Source of the DNA: Kitasatospora cheerisanensis KCTC 2395
GTDB taxonomy: Bacteria > Actinomycetota > Actinomycetes > Streptomycetales > Streptomycetaceae
Direction: 5' to 3'
NCBI RefSeq assembly: GCF_000696185.1
Contig: NZ_KK853997.1
Location: 2,499,926 to 2,563,925 of the forward strand
Length of the DNA stretch: 64,000 nucleotides
Position numbers and translations under genes: made by a program. A model generated the notes under the pieces. It was not told where the DNA came from, did no database searches, and saw nothing but the letters and a program-made list of their open reading frames with translations. Of the stretch, positions 19,963-28,473 are shown piece after piece; positions within the stretch are counted from its first letter, which is position 1, and every line of letters starts with the position of its first letter.

Positions 19963-20799
19963 TCAGGGGGTGTACGGCATCGGCGCGTGCGCCGTCCACG
20001 GGTCGGTGACCCGGGTGGAGACGCGGGTCTCCAGCTGCCGATCGCGGTCGGCCGTGCGGCTGGTGAGCTCGCGGGCGGCGAGGGTGAGCCAGGGCCACTC
20101 GGTGGCCCAGTGCGCCGCGTCGACCAGGGCGACCGGCGCCGCCTCGGTGGCCTCGGACGCGGGGTGGTGGCGCAGGTCCGCGGTGAGGTAGGCGTCCACG
20201 CCGGCCCTGCGGGCCTCGGCGAGGAAGGAGTCGCCGGAGCCGCCGCAGACCGCGACCCGGCGCACCGGCCGCTCCGGGTCTCCGGCGGCGCGCACGCCCG
20301 CGGCGGTGGCGGGCAGTCCGGCGGCGACCCGGGCGGCGAACGCGCTCAGCGTCATCGGCTCCGGGAGTTCGCCGATCCGGCCGCTGCCGCGGCGGCCCGC
20401 CGGGTCGGTCGGGTCGGCCACCAGCGGGCCGGTGACCTTCAGTCCGACGGCCTCGGCGAGGGCGTCGGAGACGCCCGGGTCGGCGTGGTCGGCGTTGGTG
20501 TGCGCGACGTGCAGCGCGATGTCGTGCTTGATCAGGGTGTGCACCACCCGGCCCTTGAAGCCGGTCGCGGCGACCGTGGTGGTGCCGCGCAGGTAGAGCG
20601 GGTGGTGGGTGACCAGCAGGTCGGCGCCCCACTCGACGGCCTCGTCCACGACGGCCTGCACGGGGTCGACGGCGAACAGCACCCGGCCCACCTCGGCCTC
20701 GGGGTCGCCGCAGACCAGGCCCACCGCGTCCCAGGACTCCGCCCACTGCGGGGGGTAGATCTCTTCGAGCACGGCGATGACGTCGGACAGTTTCGGCAC
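19963..20799 (-). CDS. Nif3-like dinuclear metal-centre hexameric protein
   Basis: The product is 278 aa of the Nif3/YqfO family. The metal-binding motif THHPLYLRG (residues about 64-72), HTNADHADPGVSDALAE and the C-terminal HWATEWPWL region are visible. Members form hexameric rings around two metal ions. They are implicated in GTP cyclohydrolase-type or cofactor-damage-control chemistry, but the reaction is unsettled. It is first gene of the three-gene leftward operon. The start ATG at 20799 is the only good candidate. Confidence 0.9.
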   Translation of the reverse strand: MPKLSDVIAVLEEIYPPQWAESWDAVGLVCGDPEAEVGRVLFAVDPVQAVVDEAVEWGADLLVTHHPLYLRGTTTVAATGFKGRVVHTLIKHDIALHVAHTNADHADPGVSDALAEAVGLKVTGPLVADPTDPAGRRGSGRIGELPEPMTLSAFAARVAAGLPATAAGVRAAGDPERPVRRVAVCGGSGDSFLAEARRAGVDAYLTADLRHHPASEATEAAPVALVDAAHWATEWPWLTLAARELTSRTADRDRQLETRVSTRVTDPWTAHAPMPYTP

Positions 20800-21236
20800 C
20801 TGTCGAGACTACCGCGTGCCACGGCCCCGCCCGGCCGGGCCCGTCCCGGGCGGTCCGGCGCCCGTCCCGCGGGCGGCCCGCACAGGTGCGCGTCAACCCG
20901 TTGCGGTGCGGCGGGTCGGCGCGCCGGCGGACGTCCGCGCGGCCCGGCGGTGCGGGGAGGGCCGGTGGGGGCCGGGAACGCCCTGCCCACACACCCCCGG
21001 GCGAACGCATTAGAAAACGAAACTCGATCACCCTTAAGAGTGAAGTGACCCGGTCGGTGTTGAGTCACCCCCTCCCCGAAAGTAACTTCAGTCCTGCGAA
21101 CGAGAGTTGCCTCGGCCAGGGGGGTCGAAAGGGCGACCGACCGGAATTCCCGCGGAATTCCGGCGGCGCGGGCGAGCCTCTCGTGACTTCCGCAGACCGG
21201 AGCCGGTCGAGTCCACCGTGAAGGGGTGTGAAGCAG
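20800..21236. other. Regulatory region between Nif3 operon and lanthipeptide cluster
   Basis: These 437 bp have no supportable gene. The left part is GC-rich and should hold the leftward Nif3 promoter. The right part (about 21010-21110) is locally AT-richer and contains a palindrome and a promoter-like pair listed below. It is the only intergenic gap before lanL and therefore the obvious control region of the lanthipeptide operon. Confidence 0.6.
21028..21043. promoter_or_regulatory. 16-bp palindrome upstream of lanL, candidate operator
   Basis: TCACCCTTAAGAGTGA pairs in seven of eight positions around the centre TTAA. It stands about 20 bp upstream of a promoter-like TTGAGT (21060) and TAACTT (21083) with 17-bp spacing. 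Neither element has been matched to a known regulator, and no cluster-specific regulator gene is visible nearby. Confidence 0.35.
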
Positions 21237-24107
21237 ATGGGGGCGGACACACCGCTGCACAGGACCGGGGGGCCGGTGCCGGTCGACGACGTGCCGACCG
21301 CGGACGGCACGTTGGTGGAGGTGGCGCGGGCGGCCGTGGCCGGCAGCAGGGCCCGGGGAGGCGACGGCGACTGGACGGTCGCGGTCGAGGGCTTCTGGTG
21401 CACGGTCCGGCCGCCCGGCCGCGAACTGCCCGAGCAGGGCTGGAAGCTGCACGTCGCCGCAGCCTCCACGGTGGCCTGCGAGGTGCTGGCCGCGGTCGCC
21501 GCGGTGCTCGCCGCGGATCCGTGCGCGTTCAAGTTCGCCGCCGACCGGGAACGCCTGCACGAAATCAATTCCCGCAACAGCGAACGGGGTTCGGCCGGGA
21601 AATTCATCACCGTCTATCCGGACGGCGACGAACAATTCCTCCGGCTCGCCGAGGAACTCCACCGCGCCACCGCCGGAATGCCCGGGCCGGCGATTCTCTC
21701 CGACCGCCCGTACCGTCCCGGCAGCCTGGTGCACTACCGGTACGGCGCGTTCGCCGGCCGCGCGCTGCTGGGGCACGACGGCGCGTACCGCTCGATGCTG
21801 CGCGGCCCGGACGGCGAACTGGTCGAGGACGTCCGCGCGGCCACCTACCGCCGCCCGCCGTGGGCGGTCGACCCCGTCGAGGGGACGGGATCGGCCGCCG
21901 GCACCGGGCAGGTACCGGCGCAGCCCGGGCCGGAGGCCCGGCGGCCGGCCGGGGTGCTGCTGGACGGCCGCTGGGCGCTCACCGCCGCACTGCGGCACAG
22001 CGCCAAGGGCGGCGTGTTCCTGGGCACCGAGCCGGCCACCGGCGCCGAGGTGGTGGTCAAGCAGGCCCGGGCGCACATCGAGGTCGACCGGGCCGGCACC
22101 GACGCCCGCGACGCGCTCCGGCACGAGGCCGAGCTGCTCGGCCGACTGGCCGACAGCGGCTTGACACCGCGGGTGCACGCCCTGGTCGAGCAGCAGGACT
22201 CGCTCTTCCTGGTGCAGGAGCGCGTCCCCGGGCAGTCGCTGGGCAGTTGGGTGGCCGCCCGGCTGCGCCGGGACGGCACCCCGGACGTGCCGTGGGCCGA
22301 GGCCGGCCCGATGGCGCTGGCGCTGCTCGACCTGGTGGCGGGCGTCCACCGGCGCGGCCTGGTGCTGCGCGACCTCTCCCCCGGCAACGTGCTGGTCGGC
22401 CCGGACGGCGCCGTGCGCCTGGTCGACCTCGAACTCGCCGTCCCCGCCGGGACGGTGGCCGGGAACGCCGGCACCCCCGGGTACCGCGCCCCCGAGCACT
22501 CCGGCCCGCACCGCACCGGCGTCGCCGACCCCGGCGCCGACCTGTACGCGCTCGGCGGCCTGCTCTTCCTGCTCGCCACCGGCCACGACCCGCTGCTCCC
22601 GGACGACCTGCCGTCGGCCCGCCCGGTCGCCGACCGCCTCGGCCGCTGGCTGTCGCTGGCCGCCCGCGACGGCCTGACCGCCCGCCGGCTGGCCGCGCCG
22701 GTGCTCGGACTGCGCGCCGAGCGGGCCGGGCACCGGTGGAGCCTGGACCGCGTCCGGGCGGAGCTCACCGGCACCCCCGGGCCGGCCCCGCAGCCCGCCG
22801 GCCCGCCGCCGCTGGACCGGCTGCTGCACGACGGACTGCTCCACCTCGCGGCCACCGCCGCCCCGGAGCGGCGCGACCGGCTGTGGCCGACCGTCCCGGC
22901 CGGGCAGCTCACCGACCCGTGCAACGTGCAGCACGGCGCGGCCGGCGTGCTGGCCCTGCTCGCCCGGGCGAGCCTCGCCCCGCTGCCCGAGGCCGCCCGC
23001 AGCCGGGCCCGGGCCACCGCCGCGACGGCCGCCGACTGGATCGAACGGCGCTGCGCCGCCGAGCCCGTGGTGCTGCCCGGCCTGCACTTCGGCCGCTCCG
23101 GCACCGCCTGGGCGCTGTTCGACGCGGCCGAGGCGCTCGACGACCCCGGCCTCGCCGAACGGGCCGCCGGGCTGGCCGCGAAGGTCCCGCTCGGCTGGCC
23201 CAACCCGGACGTCTGCCACGGCGCCGCCGGCGCCGGCCTCCTCCAGTTGCGTGCCCACCGCGCCACCGGGGCGCGCCTGTTCCTCGACCGCGCCGCGCAC
23301 TGCGCCCGCACCCTGCTGGCCGCCGCCCGCACCGAGCCGTACGGGACGGTGTGGCCGGTGCCCGCGGACTTCGACTCGGCGCTCGCCGGGGCGGTGCACC
23401 TCGGCCACGCGCACGGCGTGGCCGGAGTGGGCGCCTTCCTGCTGGCCTGCGCCGACCGCATGACCGACACCGGCGACGCCGAACTCTTCGGCCCGGCGCG
23501 GGAGTTGCTGGCCGGTGCGGAGCGCGCCGCGCAGACCCTGGCCGCGACCGCGCGGTGGGACGGCGAGGCGGCGTGGTGGCCGCAGAGCCACGGCGACCCG
23601 GCGCACGTCCGGCTGGCGCACTGGTGCAGCGGCTCGTCCGGCGTCGGCGCCTTCCTGGTGCGGTTCTGGCAGGCCACCGGCGACGAGAAGGCCCGCCGGC
23701 TGGCGCGGGCCGCCGGGCAGGCCGTGCTGAACGGCCGCTGGCACAGCGGGGTCTCCGCCTGCCACGGGCTGGCCGGCAACGGCGAGTACCTGCTCGACCT
23801 GGCCCGGGCCACCGGCGAGAGCCGCTTCGAGGACGGCGCGCACGAACTCGCCGCGCTGATCGCCGCCCGCGCCGCCCTGCGGGACGGGCTGCTGGTCCTC
23901 CCCGACGAGACCGGCACCGCCGGCACTCCCGCGTACGGCACCGGCACCGCCGGGCCGCTCGCCTTCCTGCTCCGCCTGCGGCACGGCGGCCCCCGGCTCT
24001 GGTCCGACCCCGAGCCGTACCGCGCCACGCCGCCCTCCCGGAGCGGCCCTCAACTGCCTTCCTCTGCCAGCCCGTTGCCCGCCCGACCCGCAGGAGGCCC
24101 CCGATGA
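21237..24107 (+). CDS. lanL: Class IV-like lanthipeptide synthetase (lyase-kinase-cyclase)
   Basis: The enzyme is about 956 aa (residue numbers below count from an alternative GTG at 21228). The phosphothreonine-lyase domain (to about 215) has GWKLHVAAAS, FKFAADRERL, GKFITVYP and GSLVHYRYGAF. The Ser/Thr kinase domain (about 245-520) has Lys278, catalytic LRDLSPGN (Asp382) and DFG-equivalent VDLEL (Asp400). The LanC-like cyclase (about 555-959) has CNVQHGAAG, WCSGSSGVG (Cys800) and ACHGLAGNG (Cys845, His846). The Cys/Cys-His zinc triad is the mark of class IV LanL and is missing from class III LanKC. The enzyme should phosphorylate and eliminate Ser/Thr of the precursor and close thioether rings. 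The ATG at 21237 is 10 nt from AAGGGG. Its stop overlaps the peptidase start (ATGA). Confidence 0.9.
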   Translation: MGADTPLHRTGGPVPVDDVPTADGTLVEVARAAVAGSRARGGDGDWTVAVEGFWCTVRPPGRELPEQGWKLHVAAASTVACEVLAAVAAVLAADPCAFKFAADRERLHEINSRNSERGSAGKFITVYPDGDEQFLRLAEELHRATAGMPGPAILSDRPYRPGSLVHYRYGAFAGRALLGHDGAYRSMLRGPDGELVEDVRAATYRRPPWAVDPVEGTGSAAGTGQVPAQPGPEARRPAGVLLDGRWALTAALRHSAKGGVFLGTEPATGAEVVVKQARAHIEVDRAGTDARDALRHEAELLGRLADSGLTPRVHALVEQQDSLFLVQERVPGQSLGSWVAARLRRDGTPDVPWAEAGPMALALLDLVAGVHRRGLVLRDLSPGNVLVGPDGAVRLVDLELAVPAGTVAGNAGTPGYRAPEHSGPHRTGVADPGADLYALGGLLFLLATGHDPLLPDDLPSARPVADRLGRWLSLAARDGLTARRLAAPVLGLRAERAGHRWSLDRVRAELTGTPGPAPQPAGPPPLDRLLHDGLLHLAATAAPERRDRLWPTVPAGQLTDPCNVQHGAAGVLALLARASLAPLPEAARSRARATAATAADWIERRCAAEPVVLPGLHFGRSGTAWALFDAAEALDDPGLAERAAGLAAKVPLGWPNPDVCHGAAGAGLLQLRAHRATGARLFLDRAAHCARTLLAAARTEPYGTVWPVPADFDSALAGAVHLGHAHGVAGVGAFLLACADRMTDTGDAELFGPARELLAGAERAAQTLAATARWDGEAAWWPQSHGDPAHVRLAHWCSGSSGVGAFLVRFWQATGDEKARRLARAAGQAVLNGRWHSGVSACHGLAGNGEYLLDLARATGESRFEDGAHELAALIAARAALRDGLLVLPDETGTAGTPAYGTGTAGPLAFLLRLRHGGPRLWSDPEPYRATPPSRSGPQLPSSASPLPARPAGGPR

Positions 24108-26053
24108 GCACGGCGACCGTGCGTACCTCGCCGCAGGCGTTGCGGCGGCTGAGTTTCACCTTCTCCGGGGACGGCTCGCACGCCGCCTGCCTGGCCGCGG
24201 GGGCCGACGGCGGCTGGTACGTGGAGAGTTGGCGGCTGCCCGAGCACGGCGCGGCGGAGCCGGTGGCGCTGCCGCTTCCGGACGGGCGGGCGGAGAGCCT
24301 GCGTTCGCAACTGGTGGCACTGCCGGACGGGCGGGTGCTGGTGTGCCGGCACGACGGCGACCGGCACGCGGTGGTGCTGCTGACCGCCGGGGAGCCCGGC
24401 CGGCCCGCGGCCGAACTCCCGTTGACGGCGGTGCGGTTGCCGGGCCTGCGGATGCTGCCGATGCCCGGCCCGGCGGGCGCGGCGGACGCCCCGGTGGCGG
24501 TGTTGCTGGGCACCGACACCCGCCCGGTGACCACGGTGCGGCTGCTGGCGGCGGACGGCTCCGAGCCGCGCGAGGTGGCCGAACTGCCGGGGCTGTACGG
24601 CGGCGGGGTCTGGCTGGAGCGGACCGGGCGGCTGCTGGCGCTGGACCGGGTGGCCGGCGGGACGGTGAAGACCGTCGTGCTGGACCTCCGACTCGGCACC
24701 ACCACCCCGCTGTTGGAGCTCGGCGAGGCCAGCAACGACCGGCTGGTGCTGTTCGACCCGGCGACCGGCTTCGGGATGCTGCGCAGCGACGCGCCGGGCG
24801 CCGACCGGCTGGGCTGGGCGCTGATCGGCGGCAGCGAGCCGGTGCGCTTCCCGGACTGCCTGCACCAGCCGGGCCGGCTGCTGCGGCCGATCGCGCTGGC
24901 CCCGCAGGAGCCGGGCGCGGAGCCGCGGGTGGTGCTCCAGGTGGACCACGGCGCGGCGTCCTCGCTGGTGCTGTGGCACCCGGGCAGCGGGCGGCTCGAC
25001 CCGCTGCCGGTGCCGCCGGGCCGGCTGGGCGCGATCGGGCACTGGTCGCCCGCGGGCCTGCGGATGCCGTACTCGGCGCCGGACCGTCCGGCCGCGCTCG
25101 CCACCGTGGACATCGACGCGCTGCTGACGGCACGTCCGGCTCCGGCGGCCGCCCCCGTGCCGCTCCCGCTGTCGCTGGCTCCGCTCAACGGCCTTCCGCC
25201 GCAGCAGGGTTCGGCACCGGCCGGCTGGCGGCTGGACGGTTCGACCCCGCCCGGGGACGGCGGCCGGTGGCGGCCCGCGCAGTGCCTGGAGCTGGCCGGG
25301 CCGACCGGTCCGGTCGAGGCGGTGGTGTACGGCGGCGAGCAGTGGCTGTCCGCCCCGCACCTGGTGCTGGCGCTGCACGGCGGCCCGGCGGACGCCTGGC
25401 GGCTGGAGTTCGACCCGGCGCTGCAGCGGATGGCCTCGGAGGGCCTGGCGGTGCTGGCCCCGAACCAGCGCGGTTCGACGGGCTACGGCACGGAGTTCGC
25501 GATGGCGATCCGCGGCGCGTGGGGCGGGCCCGACCTGGATGACGTCCTGGCGCTGCTGACGGGTGTGGCCGGGCAGCGGGCCGCCCTGGGGCTGGAGCCG
25601 CCGGCCCTGTTCGGCGTCAGCTACGGCGCGTTCCTGGCGCTGCTGGCGGCGGCGCACGCCCCGGTCGGGGCGGTGTCGCGGTGCGCGGTGGTGGCGCCGT
25701 TCCTGTCCGGCGGCCGGCTGCTGGCGGAGGCCTCGGCCCCGGTGCGGGCGCTGACCGGCCGGCTCGGCGGCGACCGTCCGATCGAGGACGACCGCGGCCC
25801 GCGGGACGTCCTGCAGCTCGCCGACCGGCTGCGCACCCCGCTGCTGATCCTGCACGGGGACCGCGACGAGGTGGTGCCGGTCGGTCAGTCCCGGTCGCTG
25901 CGGCACGAGTTGCTGCGGCTGGGCCGCAGCGAGGGGACGGACTTCCGCTACGTGGAGGCCGCGGGGGCGGGCCACGAGGTGCTCGCCGAGGAGGGCGCGG
26001 CGGTGCTGCACGAGCTGCTCGCGGGCTTCCTGCGCACCGGCAGACCGGCCTGA
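24104..26053 (+). CDS. S9 prolyl-oligopeptidase-family serine peptidase, candidate leader peptidase
   Basis: The product is 649 aa starting at an ATG that overlaps the lanL stop and follows CAGGAGG. Residues 1-350 have repeated beta-strand patterns of a propeller. The C-terminal alpha/beta-hydrolase domain carries the triad Ser506 (FGVSYGAF), Asp588 (HGDRDEVVP) and His624 (GAGHEVL), with ALHGGP forming the oxyanion region near residue 425. No signal peptide is seen, so it should be cytoplasmic. Prolyl-oligopeptidase homologues FlaP and AplP trim class III lanthipeptide leaders. By position this enzyme probably cleaves the leader of the 47-aa precursor, which contains a Pro at residue 18. Pairing with a zinc-bearing LanL is less usual. 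Confidence 0.88.
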   Translation: MSTATVRTSPQALRRLSFTFSGDGSHAACLAAGADGGWYVESWRLPEHGAAEPVALPLPDGRAESLRSQLVALPDGRVLVCRHDGDRHAVVLLTAGEPGRPAAELPLTAVRLPGLRMLPMPGPAGAADAPVAVLLGTDTRPVTTVRLLAADGSEPREVAELPGLYGGGVWLERTGRLLALDRVAGGTVKTVVLDLRLGTTTPLLELGEASNDRLVLFDPATGFGMLRSDAPGADRLGWALIGGSEPVRFPDCLHQPGRLLRPIALAPQEPGAEPRVVLQVDHGAASSLVLWHPGSGRLDPLPVPPGRLGAIGHWSPAGLRMPYSAPDRPAALATVDIDALLTARPAPAAAPVPLPLSLAPLNGLPPQQGSAPAGWRLDGSTPPGDGGRWRPAQCLELAGPTGPVEAVVYGGEQWLSAPHLVLALHGGPADAWRLEFDPALQRMASEGLAVLAPNQRGSTGYGTEFAMAIRGAWGGPDLDDVLALLTGVAGQRAALGLEPPALFGVSYGAFLALLAAAHAPVGAVSRCAVVAPFLSGGRLLAEASAPVRALTGRLGGDRPIEDDRGPRDVLQLADRLRTPLLILHGDRDEVVPVGQSRSLRHELLRLGRSEGTDFRYVEAAGAGHEVLAEEGAAVLHELLAGFLRTGRPA

Positions 26054-26230
26054 CGGCAGCTGCCCCACCGGCCGGCGGCCCGACTCCGCCCCCGGCCGCT
26101 GCGTGACGCGCGCCCGCGCCGACGGGCCGTCATGCCGGATCGACACGCCTTCACAAGACTTCCCGCCGCGCGCGGGAGCCCGCCGGCCTGCCCGGCTGCG
26201 GCCCGGAGCGCGCGCGGCGGGGCCCGACCT

Positions 26231-26284
26231 GCGACGGGAAAACGCTTTCCGTCGCAGCCGTCGGACACGTCCGTGCCCGACGGA
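26231..26284. promoter_or_regulatory. Two consecutive inverted repeats upstream of lanA
   Basis: The first repeat pairs GCGACGG (26231-26237) with CCGTCGC (26249-26255), flanking AAA/TTT. The second pairs CCGTCGG (about 26260) with CCGACGG (about 26278). They lie 22-75 bp upstream of the lanA start inside a 253-bp gap after the peptidase gene. They could be an operator, an attenuator limiting read-through, or an RNA element raising lanA expression. Sequence alone cannot decide. Confidence 0.35.
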
Positions 26285-26306
26285 AACCGATAGGGGAGGA
26301 AACACC

Positions 26307-26450
26307 ATGGAGAACATGACCGCGTTCGAGACCGACCTCGCGGCCCTGCAGGAGCTGCCGGAGCTGGAGTCGGTCGAGCTGGGCGGCCACGGCAGCGGGT
26401 GCCAGTTCACCTGTCTGCTGCTGACCTGCCTGATCTTCACCCTCAGCTGA
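26307..26450 (+). CDS. lanA: Lanthipeptide precursor peptide
   Basis: The product is 47 aa. The start ATG is 7 nt behind a strong GGGGAGGA site. The leader (about 1-29) is acidic and contains LAALQELPELES, the short amphipathic helix motif recognised by class III/IV synthetases, then a Gly-rich GGHG junction. The core, SGCQFTCLLLTCLIFTLS, has three Cys (32, 36, 41) and five Ser/Thr (Ser30, Thr35, Thr40, Thr45, Ser47) in a very hydrophobic context. Ser30-Cys36 and Thr35-Cys41 both have five intervening residues and could form overlapping thioether rings, but ring topology is only a guess. It lies between the peptidase and two exporters, the layout of SapB-like (ram/amf) clusters. Confidence 0.88.
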   Translation: MENMTAFETDLAALQELPELESVELGGHGSGCQFTCLLLTCLIFTLS

Positions 26451-26563
26451 CGCCGGGGCACTCGCCCGGGCCGTGGCCGCTCCCGTTCGCGGGGGCGGGC
26501 ACGGCCCGCGCCCCGGCCTCGGCCCGTCCGGATCTCTTCCCTTCATCTGCCTGGAGTTGTCTC

Positions 26564-28225
26564 GTGCGAGGCTGGTCGGTCGCGCTGACGGTGTCGGTAC
26601 CACTGGAAGCCGCGGCGACACTGGCCCTGCCCGGGGCATCGGGGGCGGTCCTGGACGCGGTACTGGCGGGGCGTCCGTCAGGGTGGGCGATCGCCGGACT
26701 GGCGGCCCTGCTGGTGCTCGGTGCGGCCGCGGCGGCACTGGCTTCGGCGGCCGGTCCGGCCTGCTCGGCGGCGGACACGGTCGACCTGCGGGTCGGCCTG
26801 CTGCGCCGGGTGCTGTGGCTGCGGCCGTTCCCTTCGGCGGCGGAGCGGCCGGCCGGCGAGCGGCCCGGGGCGGGCGATCTGACGGCCCGTCTGGTCGGCG
26901 CGGCGGCGGACGCGGGCGCGGCGCGAGCGGCCCGGCTGGGGGCGGCGACCGCGCTGGTGACCTCGGCGGGCGCGGTGCTGGGCCTGGGGCTGCTGTCGCC
27001 GTGGCTGGCGGCGGCGTTCTTCGCCGGGGTGCTGCCCGGGGTGGTGCTGGTGCGCCTGTTCATGCGCACCGCGGAGGACGTCTTCGAGCGCTACCAGGCG
27101 GCGCAGGGCCGGCTCGCCGACCGGCTGTCGGACGCGCTGGCCGGCATCCGGACGGTGCACGCGGCGGGCGCGCAACGGCAGGAGGCGGCCCGGGTCCTGG
27201 CCGTGCTGCCCGAACTCGGCGACGCCGGACGGTCGTTGTGGCAGGCGCAGCGCCGGACGGTCGGCCGGGCGACGCTGCTGATCGCGGCCGTGGAGCTGAC
27301 GGTGCTGGGCACGGCGGGCCAGCTGGTGGCGGCCGGGGAGCTGCCCGCCGGGGCGTTCGCCGCGGCGGCGGGGTGGGCGGCGCTGGGGCTCGGCTTCTTC
27401 GAGCAGGTGGAGGCCCTGGTCGGGGTGGCCCACGCACGGGCCGGGCTGTCCCGGGTCCGGCAGTTGGAGCTGTGGCCGACCGCGACTGCGGGCGGCCGTG
27501 AACTTCCGGACGGGCCGGGTGAGTTGGCCTTCCGTTCGGTACTGGTACGGGACGCCGAGGGGGCGGTGGTGTTCGGCCCGCTGGACCTGACCGTCCCGGC
27601 CGGCGCAACCCTCGCCGTGGTGGGACGGTCCGGCGCGGGCAAGTCCCTGCTGGCCGCGCTGGCGGGCGGGCTCCGGCTGCCGGACAGCGGAGCGGTCCTG
27701 GTCGACGGCGTGCCCGTGGCCGCACTCTCGGTCGCGGAGCGGAGACGGGCGGTCGGCTACGCGTTCGAACGGCCGTGGCTGGTCGGCCCGACGCTGGACG
27801 AGGCGCTGGAGGGCGCCGGGCCCGCCGCGATGTCCGCCGCGCGGGCCGACGGCTTCCTGGCCCGGCTCCCCCTGGCGGGACGCACTCCAGTGAGCGAACT
27901 CCGGTTGTCTGGGGGCGAGTTGCAGCGCCTCGGCCTGGCCCGACTGCTGGCCGCCGACTCCCGGGTGGTGATCACCGACGACGCGACCTCCCACCTCGAC
28001 CTGGCCACCGAACACCAGGTCACCCAGGCCCTGGACACCGCCACCCGGGGCCGCACCCGCGTCGTCGTCACCCACCGTGCCGCCGTCGCCGCCCGCGCCG
28101 ACCTCGTCGCCTGGCTCGACGCCGGCCGCCTCCGCGCCACCGGCCCCCACACCACCCTCCTCGCCGACCCGGCCTACCGCGCCGTCCTGACCGGCACGAC
28201 GGCGGGGCAGGACGCGAGGAGCTGA
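26564..28225 (+). CDS. ABC exporter half-transporter 1 of lanthipeptide cluster
   Basis: The product is about 553 aa from a GTG preceded by GGAG with 7-nt spacing. An N-terminal membrane domain of about six segments (to about 320) is followed by an ATPase domain with Walker A GRSGAGKS, signature LSGGE and Walker B VVITDDATSHLD, plus the switch His in VVTHRA. The residue after the Walker B aspartate is Asp instead of the usual catalytic Glu, which normally weakens hydrolysis at that site. No C39 peptidase domain is present, so leader removal must be separate. With the next gene it resembles the RamA/RamB pair that exports SapB. Confidence 0.87.
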   Translation: MRGWSVALTVSVPLEAAATLALPGASGAVLDAVLAGRPSGWAIAGLAALLVLGAAAAALASAAGPACSAADTVDLRVGLLRRVLWLRPFPSAAERPAGERPGAGDLTARLVGAAADAGAARAARLGAATALVTSAGAVLGLGLLSPWLAAAFFAGVLPGVVLVRLFMRTAEDVFERYQAAQGRLADRLSDALAGIRTVHAAGAQRQEAARVLAVLPELGDAGRSLWQAQRRTVGRATLLIAAVELTVLGTAGQLVAAGELPAGAFAAAAGWAALGLGFFEQVEALVGVAHARAGLSRVRQLELWPTATAGGRELPDGPGELAFRSVLVRDAEGAVVFGPLDLTVPAGATLAVVGRSGAGKSLLAALAGGLRLPDSGAVLVDGVPVAALSVAERRRAVGYAFERPWLVGPTLDEALEGAGPAAMSAARADGFLARLPLAGRTPVSELRLSGGELQRLGLARLLAADSRVVITDDATSHLDLATEHQVTQALDTATRGRTRVVVTHRAAVAARADLVAWLDAGRLRATGPHTTLLADPAYRAVLTGTTAGQDARS

Positions 28226-28473
28226 GGCCGCCCGGGGTGGGGCCAATCACGGCCCCCGGAGGGTCAGTTGGCGCGGCGGGCTGCCCGTACCCCAGAGAAT
28301 GGGCGCTGCCGTCGAGTCGGCCGCCGCGGGCCGCTGACGGAGCGTCGGTGACGGTGCGCCGGTGGGCGGCTGTCGGCAGGAGCACCGGACACACCGCGTG
28401 CCGGCACCGCTCCGCCGTCCTCACGGCACGCGCCATGGACAAGCAGCATCGACTATCGGAGGGGAGCGTTGCC

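Noticed and set aside
21237-24107. Class III (LanKC) assignment for the lanthipeptide synthetase
   Set aside because: Cys800, Cys845 and His846 of the cyclase zinc site are present, which class III enzymes lack; the class III-like peptidase and exporters were kept as a note instead.
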